DNA of 64,000 nt, taken from NCBI RefSeq assembly GCF_014904705.1, contig NZ_JACZCQ010000003.1, forward strand, positions 781,014 through 845,013. Direction: 5' to 3'. The stretch comes from Nisaea sediminum (GTDB lineage Bacteria; Pseudomonadota; Alphaproteobacteria; Thalassobaculales; Thalassobaculaceae). Both the position numbers and the translations under genes were made by a program. The notes under the pieces were generated by a model. That model saw only the letters and a program-made list of their open reading frames with translations. It did no database searches and was not told the origin of the DNA. Shown here in pieces: positions 54,893 through 64,000 of this stretch (its first letter is position 1; each line of letters opens with the position of its first letter).

Positions 54893-56233
54893 ATGTTCGA
54901 AAAAGTCCTCATCGCCAACCGCGGCGACGTGGCCCTGCGGATCCACCGGGCCTGCCGGGAAATGGGCATCCGGACCGTCGCGGTTCACTCCACCGCCGAT
55001 GCGGACGCCATGCATGTGCGGCTTGCGGACGAGAGCGTCTGCATCGGCCCGCCGGCCTCCAAGGACAGCTATCTCAATATCCCGGCGATCCTCACAGCCG
55101 CGACAGTGACCGGCGCGGACGCGATCCACCCGGGTGTCGGCTTCCTCTCAGAGAACGCCGATTTCGCCGAGATCGTCGAAGCACACGGCTTCGTCTTCAT
55201 CGGGCCGTCTCCGCAGCATATCCGCGACATGGGCGACAAGATCATCGCCAAGCGGACGGTCAAGGCGCTCGGCATTCCGTGCGTTCCCGGCTCCGACGGG
55301 CCGGTCGACTCCGTGGACGCGGCCCGCGCCGCCGCCGAGGAGATCGGTTACCCCGTGCTGATCAAGGCGACGGCCGGCGGCGGCGGGCGCGGCATGAAGA
55401 TCGCGCACAAGCCCGAGGATGTCGCCGAGGCTTATACCATGGCGCGGCGCGAGGCCGGCGCCGCCTTCGGCAATGACGAAGTCTACATGGAGCGCTACCT
55501 CGGCAAGCCGCGCCATATCGAGGTACAGATCGTCGGTGACGGCAAGGGCCACGTGGTCCATCTCGGCGAGCGCGACTGTTCGCTGCAGCGCCGCCACCAG
55601 AAGGTCCTCGAGGAGGCTCCCTCGCCGGCCCTGAACGCGGCCGCACGCGCGAAGATCGGCGAGATCGCGGCCAATGCCTGCGCGAAGATGAACTACCGCA
55701 GCCTCGGGACCCTCGAGTTCCTCTACGAGAACGGTGAATTCTTCTTCATCGAGATGAATACCCGCCTGCAGGTCGAGCACCCGATCACCGAGATGATCAC
55801 CGGCATCGACCTGGTACGGGAACAGATCCAGATCGCCTCCGGCGCGGCGCTCTCCTTTACCCAGGACGACATCCAGCTCAACGGCCATTCGATCGAGTGC
55901 CGGATCAACGCCGAGAACCCGAGGACGTTCCTTCCGTCTCCGGGACAGGTTACGGATTATCACGCACCGGGCGGCCTCGGCGTACGTGTCGATTCGGCGC
56001 TTTATGCCGGCTACCGGATCCCGCCCTACTACGACAGCCTGATCGCAAAACTGATCGTGCATGGCTCCAACCGGAACGAGTGTTTGCTGCGGCTGCGCAG
56101 GGCTTTGGACGAGATCGTCATCGCCAATGTCGAGACGACAGTGCCCCTGCACCAGGACCTGTCGAAGGCTCCCGATTTCATCAACGGCGAATACGACATA
56201 CACTGGCTTGAGAAGGTTTTCCTCGCCGGCTAG
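54893..56233 (+). CDS. accC: Acetyl-CoA carboxylase biotin carboxylase subunit
   Basis: 446 residues. ATP-grasp features: KATAGGGGRGMKIAHKPE (glycine-rich loop), ERDCSLQRRHQKVLEEAPS, and FFIEMNTRLQVEHPITE with the metal-binding Glu and Asn. The ATG at 54893 gives the standard MFEKVLIANRG start; a GTG directly after the accB stop (54878) is the alternative. It carboxylates biotin on AccB with ATP and bicarbonate. It is the third gene of the aroQ-accBC unit. Confidence 0.97.
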   Translation: MFEKVLIANRGDVALRIHRACREMGIRTVAVHSTADADAMHVRLADESVCIGPPASKDSYLNIPAILTAATVTGADAIHPGVGFLSENADFAEIVEAHGFVFIGPSPQHIRDMGDKIIAKRTVKALGIPCVPGSDGPVDSVDAARAAAEEIGYPVLIKATAGGGGRGMKIAHKPEDVAEAYTMARREAGAAFGNDEVYMERYLGKPRHIEVQIVGDGKGHVVHLGERDCSLQRRHQKVLEEAPSPALNAAARAKIGEIAANACAKMNYRSLGTLEFLYENGEFFFIEMNTRLQVEHPITEMITGIDLVREQIQIASGAALSFTQDDIQLNGHSIECRINAENPRTFLPSPGQVTDYHAPGGLGVRVDSALYAGYRIPPYYDSLIAKLIVHGSNRNECLLRLRRALDEIVIANVETTVPLHQDLSKAPDFINGEYDIHWLEKVFLAG

Positions 56234-56289
56234 GGAGTTCCCCCTTTCCGGTGGAGCGTCCGTAAGGGCGATGAGGAGGCTCAGGCACG

Positions 56290-56943
56290 ATGTCGCAATT
56301 GCGGCCCGAATTGCTGCTCCAGGCCTACGCCATCGGGGTCTTCCCGATGGCGGAAAGCCGCAACGACACCCGCACGTTTTTCGTCGATCCGGACAAACGC
56401 GGAATTCTACCGCTTGACGCGTTCCATGTTTCACGCAGCCTGCGTAAGGAAATACGCCGCCGCCGCTTCGAGGTTCGCTGCGACACGGATTTCAAGGCCG
56501 TCCTCGAAGGCTGTTCAGAGCCCCGTCTGGAACGCCCGGATACCTGGATAAACGACGAGATCTTCCGCCTCTATCTCTCGCTCCACGAGATGGGCTACGG
56601 CCATAGCATCGAATGCTGGCGGGACGGAAAGCTGGTCGGCGGGCTTTACGGCGTCGCCCTCGGGGCCGCGTTCTTCGGGGAAAGCATGTTCAGCCGCGAG
56701 CCGAACGCGAGCAAGGTCGCGCTGGTCCACCTCGTCGCGCGCCTGAAAGCGTCGGGATTCACACTGCTCGACAGCCAGTTCATCACCGACCATCTGCAGC
56801 AGTTCGGAGCGGTCGAAGTGCCGCGGGAGCAATACCGGGACATGTTGGCAGAAGCGCTGAAGACGCCGGCGGAGTTCTATTCCGGAGCGGACGACTGGCC
56901 GTTCGTCGAAGCGCTTCTGCACTCGAGCAGCCAGACGTCGTAG
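56290..56943 (+). CDS. aat: Leucyl/phenylalanyl-tRNA-protein transferase
   Basis: 217 residues. The Aat family segments AYAIGVFPMAE, LYLSLHEMGYGHSIECW, GGLYGVALGAAFFGESMFS and LLDSQFITDHLQQFGA are all present. It adds Leu or Phe to N-terminal Arg or Lys for ClpS/ClpAP degradation. GAGGAGG precedes the ATG. Its 3-prime end overlaps the converging DUF2155 gene by 67 bp. Confidence 0.95.
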   Translation: MSQLRPELLLQAYAIGVFPMAESRNDTRTFFVDPDKRGILPLDAFHVSRSLRKEIRRRRFEVRCDTDFKAVLEGCSEPRLERPDTWINDEIFRLYLSLHEMGYGHSIECWRDGKLVGGLYGVALGAAFFGESMFSREPNASKVALVHLVARLKASGFTLLDSQFITDHLQQFGAVEVPREQYRDMLAEALKTPAEFYSGADDWPFVEALLHSSSQTS

Positions 56944-57314
56944 ACGGGATGCTCCACGGCGTTCAGCGCCGGGCTCGACGCGAACATCCAGCCGGTAAAG
57001 AGACGCGCCTGTTCCTCGTCCGGCTTCTGCTCATCGATTTCAAGAAAGGCCGCACTCTCCGGCGTCTCTGTCGGCGGCTTCTGGCGGCAGGCCCGCGGGG
57101 TGATGAGGAAGGTGCCGAAGTGGCCGGTCTGGTCGACCGGGATCTCAAACGTGGAAATCCGGGCGGTGATCTTGTCCAGCCCCTGCAGTACGGCGACAGG
57201 AAGATCGATCCAGGCTGGTTCGCGGGGTTCCGAACTGGTCTGAGCGGCGGCCGGCAGGCCGCACGCAATTCCTCCAGCGACAGCCAATGACAAGGCGGTT
57301 TTCGGCAGTCTCAT
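56877..57314 (-). CDS. DUF2155 periplasmic protein
   Basis: 145 residues with a signal peptide (LSLAVAGGIACGLPAAAQ). The mature part holds AVLQGLDKITARISTFEIP, ITPRACRQKPPTETPESAAF and GWMFASSPALNAVEHPVYD, the DUF2155 core. Two Cys (ACRQ and LLEC) could form a disulfide. The family is alphaproteobacterial and uncharacterised, usually next to mlaD and the NDUFA12 gene as here. The last 67 bp overlap aat on the other strand. Confidence 0.92.
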   Translation of the reverse strand: MRLPKTALSLAVAGGIACGLPAAAQTSSEPREPAWIDLPVAVLQGLDKITARISTFEIPVDQTGHFGTFLITPRACRQKPPTETPESAAFLEIDEQKPDEEQARLFTGWMFASSPALNAVEHPVYDVWLLECRSASTNGQSSAPE

Positions 57315-57339
57315 GCAATCGGTCCCGACGGGCTACCGC

Positions 57340-57798
57340 CTACTTCTTGTCCGCGACCTCGCCGGCCGAGAAGATGAACTTTCCAATCAGCTGCACGATG
57401 TCCACCGGATCCTGCGTGTACTCGATCTTACCGCCGTCCTTGATCGTGTCCGGATCGCCGCCGGGGATGATCTCGAGATAGTTCCCGCCAAGCAGGCTCT
57501 CGCTTGAGATCGCCGCCGCGCTGTCGAGCGGCAGCTCGATATCGTCCCGGATATTCATGGTGACCTCGGCAAGGAAGGTTTCCTTGTCGAGTTTCTGGCT
57601 GACGATCGTGCCGATCTTGATGCCGCTCATCCGGACATCGCCGCCGACGGCGAGCCCCGCGACCTTGTTGAAGGTCGCGATGACGGTATAGCCGCCGCCG
57701 GTTTTCAGGTCCGCGGAAACGTAGGCGAACGCCATGAAGATGCCGGCAACCACCAGCACCACCGCGCCCATTACCGTTTCGATCGTATTGCGCTTCAT
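57340..57798 (-). CDS. mlaD: MlaD, phospholipid transport MCE-domain protein
   Basis: 152 residues with one N-terminal membrane helix (ETVMGAVVLVVAGIFMAFAY) and an MCE domain (YTVIATFNKVAGLAVGGDVR, SESLLGGNYLEIIPGG). MlaD forms the hexameric periplasmic ring of the MlaFEDB phospholipid transporter, here without mlaFEB nearby. GAGGGAAC precedes the ATG. In alphaproteobacteria it commonly neighbours DUF2155 and NDUFA12. Confidence 0.94.
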   Translation of the reverse strand: MKRNTIETVMGAVVLVVAGIFMAFAYVSADLKTGGGYTVIATFNKVAGLAVGGDVRMSGIKIGTIVSQKLDKETFLAEVTMNIRDDIELPLDSAAAISSESLLGGNYLEIIPGGDPDTIKDGGKIEYTQDPVDIVQLIGKFIFSAGEVADKK

Positions 57799-57857
57799 GT
57801 TCCCTCGGCGGGTTGGATAGAGCGCCGGCCCGCAGGGACGTGCGCGGCGGAGTGCCG

Positions 57858-58211
57858 TCAGTTCGGTGTCCAGGCCTCGTAGTCGCCCGTCGCGGGCGCG
57901 CGCTTGCCGCCCTCAAGCACATGCCCCGGCGGCCGGTACGCATAGCGGGTGCCGGTCAGGTTCGGCAGATGTTCCTTCTGCCACTCGAACCCCTGGTCCG
58001 TCGGCAGCGGTGCTTCCGCCGTGTAGTGCAGCCAGGCATGCCATTCCGCCGGGACCTTCGAGGCCTCGTCGAGGCCCTTGTAGATCACCCAGCGCTTGCG
58101 GCGGTATCCCCGCGCGGGCTCGGACTTGTGTTCGTAGTAACGGTTTCCGAACGTGTCCTGCCCGACCTCGCGGCCGTTCAGCCATGTGTAAATTGCCGTG
58201 CCGATATTCAT
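57858..58211 (-). CDS. NDUFA12-family NADH:ubiquinone oxidoreductase accessory subunit
   Basis: 117 residues. The family segments TFGNRYYEHK, KRWVIYKGLDEASKVPAEWHAWLHY and GTRYAYRPPGHV are intact. The protein is the bacterial homologue of mitochondrial complex I NDUFA12 (B17.2), found in alphaproteobacteria and probably aiding assembly or stability of complex I. It is the first gene of the NDUFA12-mlaD-DUF2155 minus-strand group. Confidence 0.95.
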   Translation of the reverse strand: MNIGTAIYTWLNGREVGQDTFGNRYYEHKSEPARGYRRKRWVIYKGLDEASKVPAEWHAWLHYTAEAPLPTDQGFEWQKEHLPNLTGTRYAYRPPGHVLEGGKRAPATGDYEAWTPN

Positions 58212-58301
58212 CGACCAAACCTACCCGTCATATGCGTCAAGACGTTGGCGGAATATGTCATTGCTGCGGCGCGACGTCCAGTCAGACGCGCCGCACGGGG
58301 G

Positions 58302-58967
58302 TCATTCCGCATTCACTTCGGGAATCTCGATCCCCAGCATCTCCGCCGTGGTCGTCCCGGCCGCCAGTTTCGCAAGCATGTCCGTCTCTTTGCGCACATG
58401 CGCCTCGCCCACTTCCAGGATCGCCGCGGCCTGATGCAGCGGCACCACGGTAACGCCGTCCGCGTCTCCCAGAATAAGGTCGCCGGTGCGGACCGGAACG
58501 CCGCCGCAGGAGATCGGACCGTCGATCGAGCCGCCGAAGCCCTTGTGCGGCCCCGCCGGTACCGAGGCCGAGGCGAAGACGGGGATATCGCCATTACGCA
58601 GATCCGCCACGTCCCGCGCCGCGCCGTCGATGACGAATCCGGCCACGCCCTTGAGCTTTGCCGCCGTCACCAGGATCTCTCCGATAATGGCGACGTCCGG
58701 ATTGCCGCCGGCATCGATCACGATGATCTCCCCCGGCCGCATCAATGGAATCGCCGCATGGACGCAGAGATTGTCGCCGGCCATGACCGAGATCGTGCGG
58801 GCATGGCCGACGATCCGCATGTCCGGATGCAGTGGCGACACGCGTCCCGCCATACAATTCATGCGATTCATGCAGTCGCCCGCGACCGCCGGCGGCACAC
58901 CCTTCCAGCGCTCAAGAGTCGCAGCGTCGAGCGGCCGGTAGTCGGCCTTGTAACGAAGAATCGGCAT
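58302..58967 (-). CDS. RraA/HMG-aldolase-like family protein
   Basis: 221 residues. Segments matching the RraA-like family are GEIIVIDAGGNPDVAIIGEI, GVAGFVIDGAARDVADLR and TGDLILGDADGVTVVP. The family covers HMG/CHA aldolases, oxaloacetate decarboxylases and the RNase E regulator RraA. The Asp and Arg of DGAARD bind metal and pyruvate-type substrate in the aldolases, so an aldolase or decarboxylase role is more likely than RNase control. GGGAG precedes the ATG. Confidence 0.85.
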   Translation of the reverse strand: MPILRYKADYRPLDAATLERWKGVPPAVAGDCMNRMNCMAGRVSPLHPDMRIVGHARTISVMAGDNLCVHAAIPLMRPGEIIVIDAGGNPDVAIIGEILVTAAKLKGVAGFVIDGAARDVADLRNGDIPVFASASVPAGPHKGFGGSIDGPISCGGVPVRTGDLILGDADGVTVVPLHQAAAILEVGEAHVRKETDMLAKLAAGTTTAEMLGIEIPEVNAE

Positions 58968-59005
58968 GAAGGGTCTCCCTTGGGTTTCTTGGTTTGAATG
59001 TCTGT

Positions 59006-59635
59006 CTAGCTTGCCGCGCGCCGCGTCATCGCCGTCAGAAGGCCGGCGCCGATCATCGCGCTTCCGCCCAGGCGGTTGACCAGCCGGAGCGCGCGCGTAC
59101 TTGAAAAGCGGCTGCGCATGGTCCCGGCCATGACCGCCCAGAAAGCGGCATTGATGGCGCCGAGGATGACGAAGGTCGCGATCAGGATCACGAACTGGGC
59201 CAGCAGCGGCCGCGCCGGATCGACGAATTGCGGAACGAAGGCGACGAAGAAGACGATTCCCTTCGGATTGAGCGCGGTGACGACATAGGCATTCGCGAAC
59301 ATCTTGGCCCAGTCGCGTCGTCCGTTCGACACCGGTGCGGCGGCAAGCTCAGGTTTGCTCCGCCAGAGCTGGATGCCGAGCCAGACGAGATAGGCAGCGC
59401 CGGCGAGCTTGAGGATCGTGAAGAGGTCAGCCGAGGCGGCGAGCACCGCGCCGGCGCCGGCCAGCGAAACGGTCATCGCCGTCAGGTCGCCGAGCGCCAC
59501 TCCGGGAACCGTCGCCCAGCCAGTGTCTCTTCCTCGCGACATTGCGTAGCTCGCAACCATCATCACCGTCGGCCCTGGAATGGCGAGCATGACTGAGGAG
59601 GCTGCGGCGAACGCGAGCCAGATTGCCGGATCCAT
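59006..59635 (-). CDS. LysE/RhtB-family amino acid exporter
   Basis: 209 residues with six membrane segments. The family start IPGPTVMMVASYAMSRGRDTG, then GVALGDLTAMTVSLAGAGA and NPKGIVFFVAFVPQFVDP are all present. It exports amino acids or homoserine lactone-like compounds. The ATG at 59635 follows GAGGAGTGG. It lies alone and shares a CAAGATCTTG palindrome 15 bp upstream with the nrdJ leader. Confidence 0.92.
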   Translation of the reverse strand: MDPAIWLAFAAASSVMLAIPGPTVMMVASYAMSRGRDTGWATVPGVALGDLTAMTVSLAGAGAVLAASADLFTILKLAGAAYLVWLGIQLWRSKPELAAAPVSNGRRDWAKMFANAYVVTALNPKGIVFFVAFVPQFVDPARPLLAQFVILIATFVILGAINAAFWAVMAGTMRSRFSSTRALRLVNRLGGSAMIGAGLLTAMTRRAAS

Positions 59636-60209
59636 GAAACCACTCCTCATCAAGATCTTGTGCCGACCGGCCGGTACAGCGCGGTGAAGTGAGCCACAGA
59701 TACGGAACATCAGGCAAGGGCCGCAGACCGCTCTCTCCCCCCATTCGCGCGGTAAAGTCCGGAAACCCGCACTGAGCCACTAGATGTAGATTTTATGACA
59801 ATTCGACGCACAAAATGTGTTGATCCTCGGGCCCGATGACGGCATTATTTGTTGAGACGGCTTGGCACGGGCCTTCAGACAGAAAAGCGAAGCTCGAACA
59901 TTGCTTTGAGACTTCGATCCGCCGATCTGCAATGCATGATCGGAACAAGATACGCTTTTCGCAAATTCGCCAATTATGATTGGTGGAATTACTTTAACTT
60001 TACTTCTATTTTACTTTCATATCGCCGCACGAAACCTGTGATCGGCGGAAATCTGCGAAATCTCACACAACATTCATTTTTTCCCCCTCTGCGGTTCATT
60101 TATCATTGCTTCAAGGAACCCAAATCCGGTATCGTCCCAACCCTTGGCCACAAGATCTTGTGGCGTCTGCGCTCAACGCCACTGACTGACGGAACGGGGG
60201 GTTCCAAGC
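59636..60209. other. Intergenic region upstream of nrdJ, AT-rich, 574 bp
   Basis: No convincing gene is present; a 123-codon frame at 59849-60220 has no coding composition. From about 59930 to 60120 the sequence is strikingly AT-rich, including runs of T. Two palindromes are present: CAAGATCTTG at 59651 and a longer one at 60147. No B12-box or complete cobalamin riboswitch could be recognised, although a GCCACTG heptamer occurs at about 60177. Confidence 0.65.
60147..60164. promoter_or_regulatory. 18-bp palindrome upstream of nrdJ, candidate NrdR box
   Basis: GCCACAAGATCTTGTGGC is a perfect 18-bp dyad 45 bp before the nrdJ start codon. Its ACAAGATCTTGT core is similar to, but not identical with, the NrdR-box consensus (acaCwAtATaTwGtgt). 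NrdR often uses two boxes about 31 bp apart; no clear second copy at that spacing was seen, but the same CAAGATCTTG core occurs at 59651. Confidence 0.65.
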
Positions 60210-63200
60210 ATGAGAATTGATCGCCGGTTTACGGACGCGAAGAAGGGTCCTTACGCGGGTATTAAGTTCAGGAAGACCAGCAGCGAGATCCGGAATCCGG
60301 ACGGCTCCGTTGTGTTCCAGAACAGCGATATCGAAGTGCCCGCGGATTGGTCGCAGGTGGCCTGCGATATCCTGGCGCAAAAGTATTTCCGCAAGGCCGG
60401 CATCCCCGCAAAGCTGAAGCCGTTCGAGGAGAATGACGTTCCCTCGTGGCTCTGGCGCATGCAGCCCGACGAGAAGGCCCTGGCGAAACTGCCGGAAGCC
60501 GAGCGCTCGGTCGGCGAATCCAGCGCCAAGCAGGTCTTCAACCGTCTTGCCGGCACCTGGACTTACTGGGGCTGGAAGGGCGGCTATTTCGACAGCGAAG
60601 CCGACGCCAAGACCTACTACGAAGAAATGTGCCATATGCTTTGCCGGCAGATGGCGGCCCCGAACTCCCCCCAGTGGTTCAATACCGGCCTGCACTGGGC
60701 CTACGGGATCGACGGTCCGGCCCAGGGTCACCATTATGTCGACTACAAGACCGGCAAGCTGGTCCGCTCCAAGTCGGCCTACGAGCATCCGCAGCCCCAT
60801 GCCTGCTTCATCCAGGGCGTCAGCGACGATCTGGTGAACGAGGGTGGCATCATGGACCTCTGGGTCCGCGAAGCGCGGCTCTTCAAATACGGCTCCGGCA
60901 CCGGCTCAAACTTCTCCCGCCTGCGCGGCGAGGGTGAATCGCTTTCCGGCGGCGGCAAGTCCTCCGGCCTGATGAGTTTCCTGAAGATCGGCGACCGTGC
61001 GGCCGGCGCCATCAAGTCCGGCGGCACCACCCGCCGTGCGGCGAAGATGGTCACCGTCGACATCGATCATCCGGACATCGAGAAATACATCGACTGGAAG
61101 GTGATCGAGGAGCAGAAGGTCGCCTCCCTCGTCGCCGGCTCCAAACTCGCTCAGAAGCACATGAACGAAGTGATGGTCGCCTGCCGTGACGCCGAGGGTG
61201 TCGAGGGCGAGGCCCGCTTCGATCCGAAGCAGAATCCGGCGCTGAAAAAGGCCATCAAGGCCGCCCGCAAGGTCATGATCCCGGAGAACTACGTCCAGCG
61301 GGTCATCCAGTTCGCCGAGCAGGGCTACACCGCCATCGAGTTCCCGACCTACGACACCGACTGGGACAGCGAGGCTTATCTCACCGTTTCCGGCCAGAAC
61401 TCGAACAACTCGATCCGCGTCACAAACGACTTCCTCGAAGCCGTCGCGGAGGGCAAGAACTGGGACCTCATCCGCCGCACCGACGGCAAGGTCGCCAAGT
61501 CCGTGAATGCGGCCGAGCTCTGGGACAAGGTCTCCAACGCGGCCTGGTCCTGCGCCGATCCGGGGATCCAGTACGACACCACGATCAACGAGTGGCACAC
61601 CTGCCCAGCCTCGGGACGGATCAACGCATCCAACCCGTGCTCGGAATACATGTTCCTCGACGACACGGCCTGCAACCTCGCTTCGATGAACCTGATGCAG
61701 TTCCGGCACGAGGACGGCAGCTTCGATATCGAGGCCTTCGAGCACGCCACCCGGATCTGGACCATCACGCTCGAGATCTCCGTGCTGATGGCGCAGTTCC
61801 CGTCGAAGGAAATCGCCAAGCTGTCCTATGACTTCCGGACCCTTGGCCTCGGCTTCGCCAATATCGGTGGCCTGCTGATGGCGAGCGGCTTCTCCTATGA
61901 CAGCGACGAGGGCCGCGAACTCTGCGGCGCGATCAGCGCCCTGATGACCGGCATCGCCTACAAGACCTCGGCGGAAATGGCCGGCCAGCTCGGCACCTTC
62001 CCGGAATACGAGCCGAACGCGGCGCACATGCTGCGGGTCATCCGCAACCACCGCCGGGCGGCCTATGGCGAAGAGACCGGCTACGAGGACATCGCGATCA
62101 ATCCGGTGCCGCTCGACGCCTCGAAGAGCCCCAACACCGCGCTCAACGCGGCCGCGATCGCGGCCTGGGACGCGGCGCTCGAACTCGGCGAGACGCACGG
62201 CTACCGCAACGCCCAGACCACGGTGATCGCCCCGACCGGCACCATCGGCCTGGTCATGGATTGCGACACCACCGGCATCGAGCCGGACTTCGCCCTGGTG
62301 AAGTTCAAGAAGCTCGCCGGCGGCGGCTACTTCAAGATCATCAACCGCATCGTGCCGGAAGCGCTCCGCAACCTCGGCTACGAGGAAGATCAGATCGAGG
62401 AGATGATCCGCTACGCGGTCGGTCACGGAACGCTTGAAGGTGCCCCGGGCATCAACCCGGAAAGCCTCAAGGCGAAAGGCTTCGGCGATGCCCAGGTGAA
62501 GGCGGTGCAGGACGCGGTCGCCAGCGCCTTCGACATCAAGTTCGCTTTCAACAAGTGGACCCTCGGAGAGGATTTCTGCCGCGACACGCTCGGCTTCACC
62601 GACGCACAGCTGAACGATCTCTCCTTCGACATGCTGCAGAGCCTCGGTTTCAGCAAAAAGCAGATCGAGGAAACAAACACCTATGTCTGCGGTGCGATGA
62701 CGCTTGAGGGCGCGCCGGGCCTGAAGGACGAGCACCTGCCGGTGTTCGACTGCGCCAACCCGTGCGGCCGGATCGGCAAGCGGTTCCTCTCGACCGAAAG
62801 CCACATTCGGATGATGGCGGCCTCTCAGCCCTTCATCACCGGCGCGATCTCCAAGACCATCAACATGCCGAATTCGGCGACGGTCCAGGACTGCTCGGAT
62901 GCCTATATCCTCTCGTGGAAGCTCGGCCTGAAAGCCAACGCGCTCTATCGCGACGGCTCCAAGCTGAGCCAGCCGCTCTCCTCCGCCCTGGTGGAAGACG
63001 AGGAAGAGGACGATCTCGAGGAACTGCTGGAGGCGCCGGCCGCCGTGAAGGCCCCGATCGTTGCCGAGCGGATCGTCGAGCGGATCATCGAGCGCGCCGC
63101 CGAACGCCGCCGCCTGCCGCACCGCCGCAAGGGCTACACCCAGAAGGCCAATGTCGGCGGTCACAAGGTCTACCTCCGGACCGGCGAATACGAGGAAGGC

Positions 63201-63893
63201 AAGCTCGGCGAGATCTTCATCGACATGCACAAGGAAGGCGCCGCCTTCCGCTCGCTGATGAACAATTTCGCCATCGCGGTGTCCATCGGCCTGCAGTACG
63301 GCGTGCCGCTGGAGGAATATGTCGACGCCTTCACCTTCACCCGCTTCGAGCCGCAGGGCATGGTCTCCGGCAACGACGCGATCAAGATGGCGACCTCGAT
63401 CCTCGACTACATCTTCCGCGAGCTGGCGATCTCCTATCTCGACCGCCACGACCTCAGCCATGTCGAGACCGACGACCTGCTGCCCGACAGCATCGGCGAC
63501 GGCGACGACGAGAACGCGGTCGACGCGGCCAAGGCCCAGCTCATGGAGAAGGTCGGCACCATCACCAGCCGCGGTTACGTCCGCAAGAACCTCGTGGTGC
63601 TGCAGGGCGGCCAGTCGCAGACGGTCAAGGCGACCGGCACCGACAACGCCCAGCCGGTGATGGCCGCCACGACGCAGGCCGCGACCGTGACCACGACGAT
63701 CGAGAAGTCGGCATCGGTCACCGTCTCTGAAACGGTCATGGATGCGGTGGACGAAAAGCTGAACCGGATCCGCGAGGCCCGCATCAAGGGCTACGAGGGC
63801 GAAAGCTGCGGCGAATGCGGCAACTTCACCCTGGTGCGCAACGGCACCTGCCTGAAATGCGACACCTGCGGCGGAACATCGGGCTGCAGCTGA
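60210..63893 (+). CDS. nrdJ: Vitamin B12-dependent (class II) ribonucleotide reductase
   Basis: 1227 residues, the long alphaproteobacterial form. Catalytic segments include [20 protein letters not shown] (radical-site region), [16 protein letters not shown] and the C-terminal zinc ribbon [23 protein letters not shown]. It reduces ribonucleotides to deoxyribonucleotides with adenosylcobalamin, independent of oxygen. A repeat inside the protein (GTLEGAPGI near residue 735 and MTLEGAPGL near 830) frames helical HhH-like segments. An acidic linker and [16 protein letters not shown] coiled segment follow around residue 930-970. GGGGGG precedes the ATG. Confidence 0.97.
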   Translation: MRIDRRFTDAKKGPYAGIKFRKTSSEIRNPDGSVVFQNSDIEVPADWSQVACDILAQKYFRKAGIPAKLKPFEENDVPSWLWRMQPDEKALAKLPEAERSVGESSAKQVFNRLAGTWTYWGWKGGYFDSEADAKTYYEEMCHMLCRQMAAPNSPQWFNTGLHWAYGIDGPAQGHHYVDYKTGKLVRSKSAYEHPQPHACFIQGVSDDLVNEGGIMDLWVREARLFKYGSGTGSNFSRLRGEGESLSGGGKSSGLMSFLKIGDRAAGAIKSGGTTRRAAKMVTVDIDHPDIEKYIDWKVIEEQKVASLVAGSKLAQKHMNEVMVACRDAEGVEGEARFDPKQNPALKKAIKAARKVMIPENYVQRVIQFAEQGYTAIEFPTYDTDWDSEAYLTVSGQNSNNSIRVTNDFLEAVAEGKNWDLIRRTDGKVAKSVNAAELWDKVSNAAWSCADPGIQYDTTINEWHTCPASGRINASNPCSEYMFLDDTACNLASMNLMQFRHEDGSFDIEAFEHATRIWTITLEISVLMAQFPSKEIAKLSYDFRTLGLGFANIGGLLMASGFSYDSDEGRELCGAISALMTGIAYKTSAEMAGQLGTFPEYEPNAAHMLRVIRNHRRAAYGEETGYEDIAINPVPLDASKSPNTALNAAAIAAWDAALELGETHGYRNAQTTVIAPTGTIGLVMDCDTTGIEPDFALVKFKKLAGGGYFKIINRIVPEALRNLGYEEDQIEEMIRYAVGHGTLEGAPGINPESLKAKGFGDAQVKAVQDAVASAFDIKFAFNKWTLGEDFCRDTLGFTDAQLNDLSFDMLQSLGFSKKQIEETNTYVCGAMTLEGAPGLKDEHLPVFDCANPCGRIGKRFLSTESHIRMMAASQPFITGAISKTINMPNSATVQDCSDAYILSWKLGLKANALYRDGSKLSQPLSSALVEDEEEDDLEELLEAPAAVKAPIVAERIVERIIERAAERRRLPHRRKGYTQKANVGGHKVYLRTGEYEEGKLGEIFIDMHKEGAAFRSLMNNFAIAVSIGLQYGVPLEEYVDAFTFTRFEPQGMVSGNDAIKMATSILDYIFRELAISYLDRHDLSHVETDDLLPDSIGDGDDENAVDAAKAQLMEKVGTITSRGYVRKNLVVLQGGQSQTVKATGTDNAQPVMAATTQAATVTTTIEKSASVTVSETVMDAVDEKLNRIREARIKGYEGESCGECGNFTLVRNGTCLKCDTCGGTSGCS

Positions 63894-63925
63894 CCGGATA
63901 AACGGGGCCCCCTACCCCAGAAAGA

Positions 63926-63953
63926 GGCCGCCGCGACCCGTTCGCGGCGGGCC
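63926..63953 (+). terminator. GC-rich terminator after nrdJ
   Basis: GGCCGCCGCGA and TCGCGGCGGGCC pair across a 5-nt loop with one bulged base, about 32 bp after the nrdJ stop. A short T-rich stretch (CTTCGCTTTT) follows, fitting an intrinsic terminator. The remaining bases to 64000 show no gene. Confidence 0.7.
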
Positions 63954-64000
63954 CTTCGCTTTTCCCAGCATGCCACCTGTATTCGCGCATGGGCTTTTGC

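Noticed and set aside
59930..60209. Cobalamin riboswitch ahead of B12-dependent nrdJ
   Set aside because: A GCCACTG heptamer is present, but no B12-box or ordered riboswitch core was found by eye; a covariance-model search would decide.
59849..60220. 123-codon frame upstream of nrdJ
   Set aside because: Low-complexity AT-rich sequence, overlaps the nrdJ start and the palindrome, no family resemblance.

Overview
The window is GC-rich chromosomal DNA from a Gram-negative bacterium, most probably an alphaproteobacterium of the Rhodospirillales type. The grounds are the gene content: an NDUFA12-like accessory complex I subunit, a DUF2155 periplasmic protein and mlaD side by side, a long B12-dependent ribonucleotide reductase (NrdJ), a PAS_5-type sensor, XdhABC with a BMP-type ABC transporter, and AtuA (DUF1446) proteins. 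Genus assignment is not possible from the sequence alone. Gene density is high, many neighbours overlap by ATGA or GTGA, and no rRNA, tRNA, CRISPR array, transposase or prophage was seen.

Layout. (1) 1-13.7 kb is a purine catabolism locus: the start of puuD (urate oxidase), a LysR regulator, a two-permease ABC importer, xdhC-xdhB-xdhA, uraH, a puuE-uraD fusion, allE and allA. It covers xanthine to glyoxylate plus urea and ammonia except for allantoate amidohydrolase and the importer's binding protein, which are not in the window. An AT-rich gene with a GIY-YIG-like C-terminus sits inside it (1195-2166). (2) 13.8-16.6 kb holds an XRE regulator, a divergent UbiH-like monooxygenase and a secreted protein. 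(3) 17.0-21.8 kb holds six genes in two converging units: a creatininase/ArfB-family amidohydrolase plus RibD-type reductase, facing a zinc-less alcohol dehydrogenase-like protein, a PTPS/QueD-like protein, a GT4 glycosyltransferase and a methyltransferase. Together they look like a pathway for a pterin- or diaminopyrimidine-derived glycosylated, methylated small molecule. This is the best candidate for an undescribed system here.

(4) 21.8-38 kb is metabolic and accessory: YceI, GST, two CoxL-like molybdenum hydroxylase large subunits without their small and medium partners, an EamA transporter, an unknown membrane protein, a cNMP-binding protein, a DEDD exonuclease, the AtuA pair, and a CoxL-ThDP enzyme-SDR-GNAT run. 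(5) 37.7-42.7 kb is a PadR-adaptor-RND efflux operon with two operator-like palindromes. (6) 42.7-53.9 kb contains an iron alcohol dehydrogenase with divergent LysR, an aminotransferase, a degenerate gamma-glutamyltransferase lipoprotein, a BepA-like M48 protease, a DsbA-like protein, an MFS transporter whose start codon lies in the loop of a perfect 17-bp inverted repeat, hppD with a divergent MarR gene, and a PAS protein. (7) 54-64 kb is core: aroQ-accB-accC, aat, DUF2155, mlaD, NDUFA12, an RraA-like protein, a LysE exporter and nrdJ, which is preceded by an AT-rich leader and an 18-bp palindrome.
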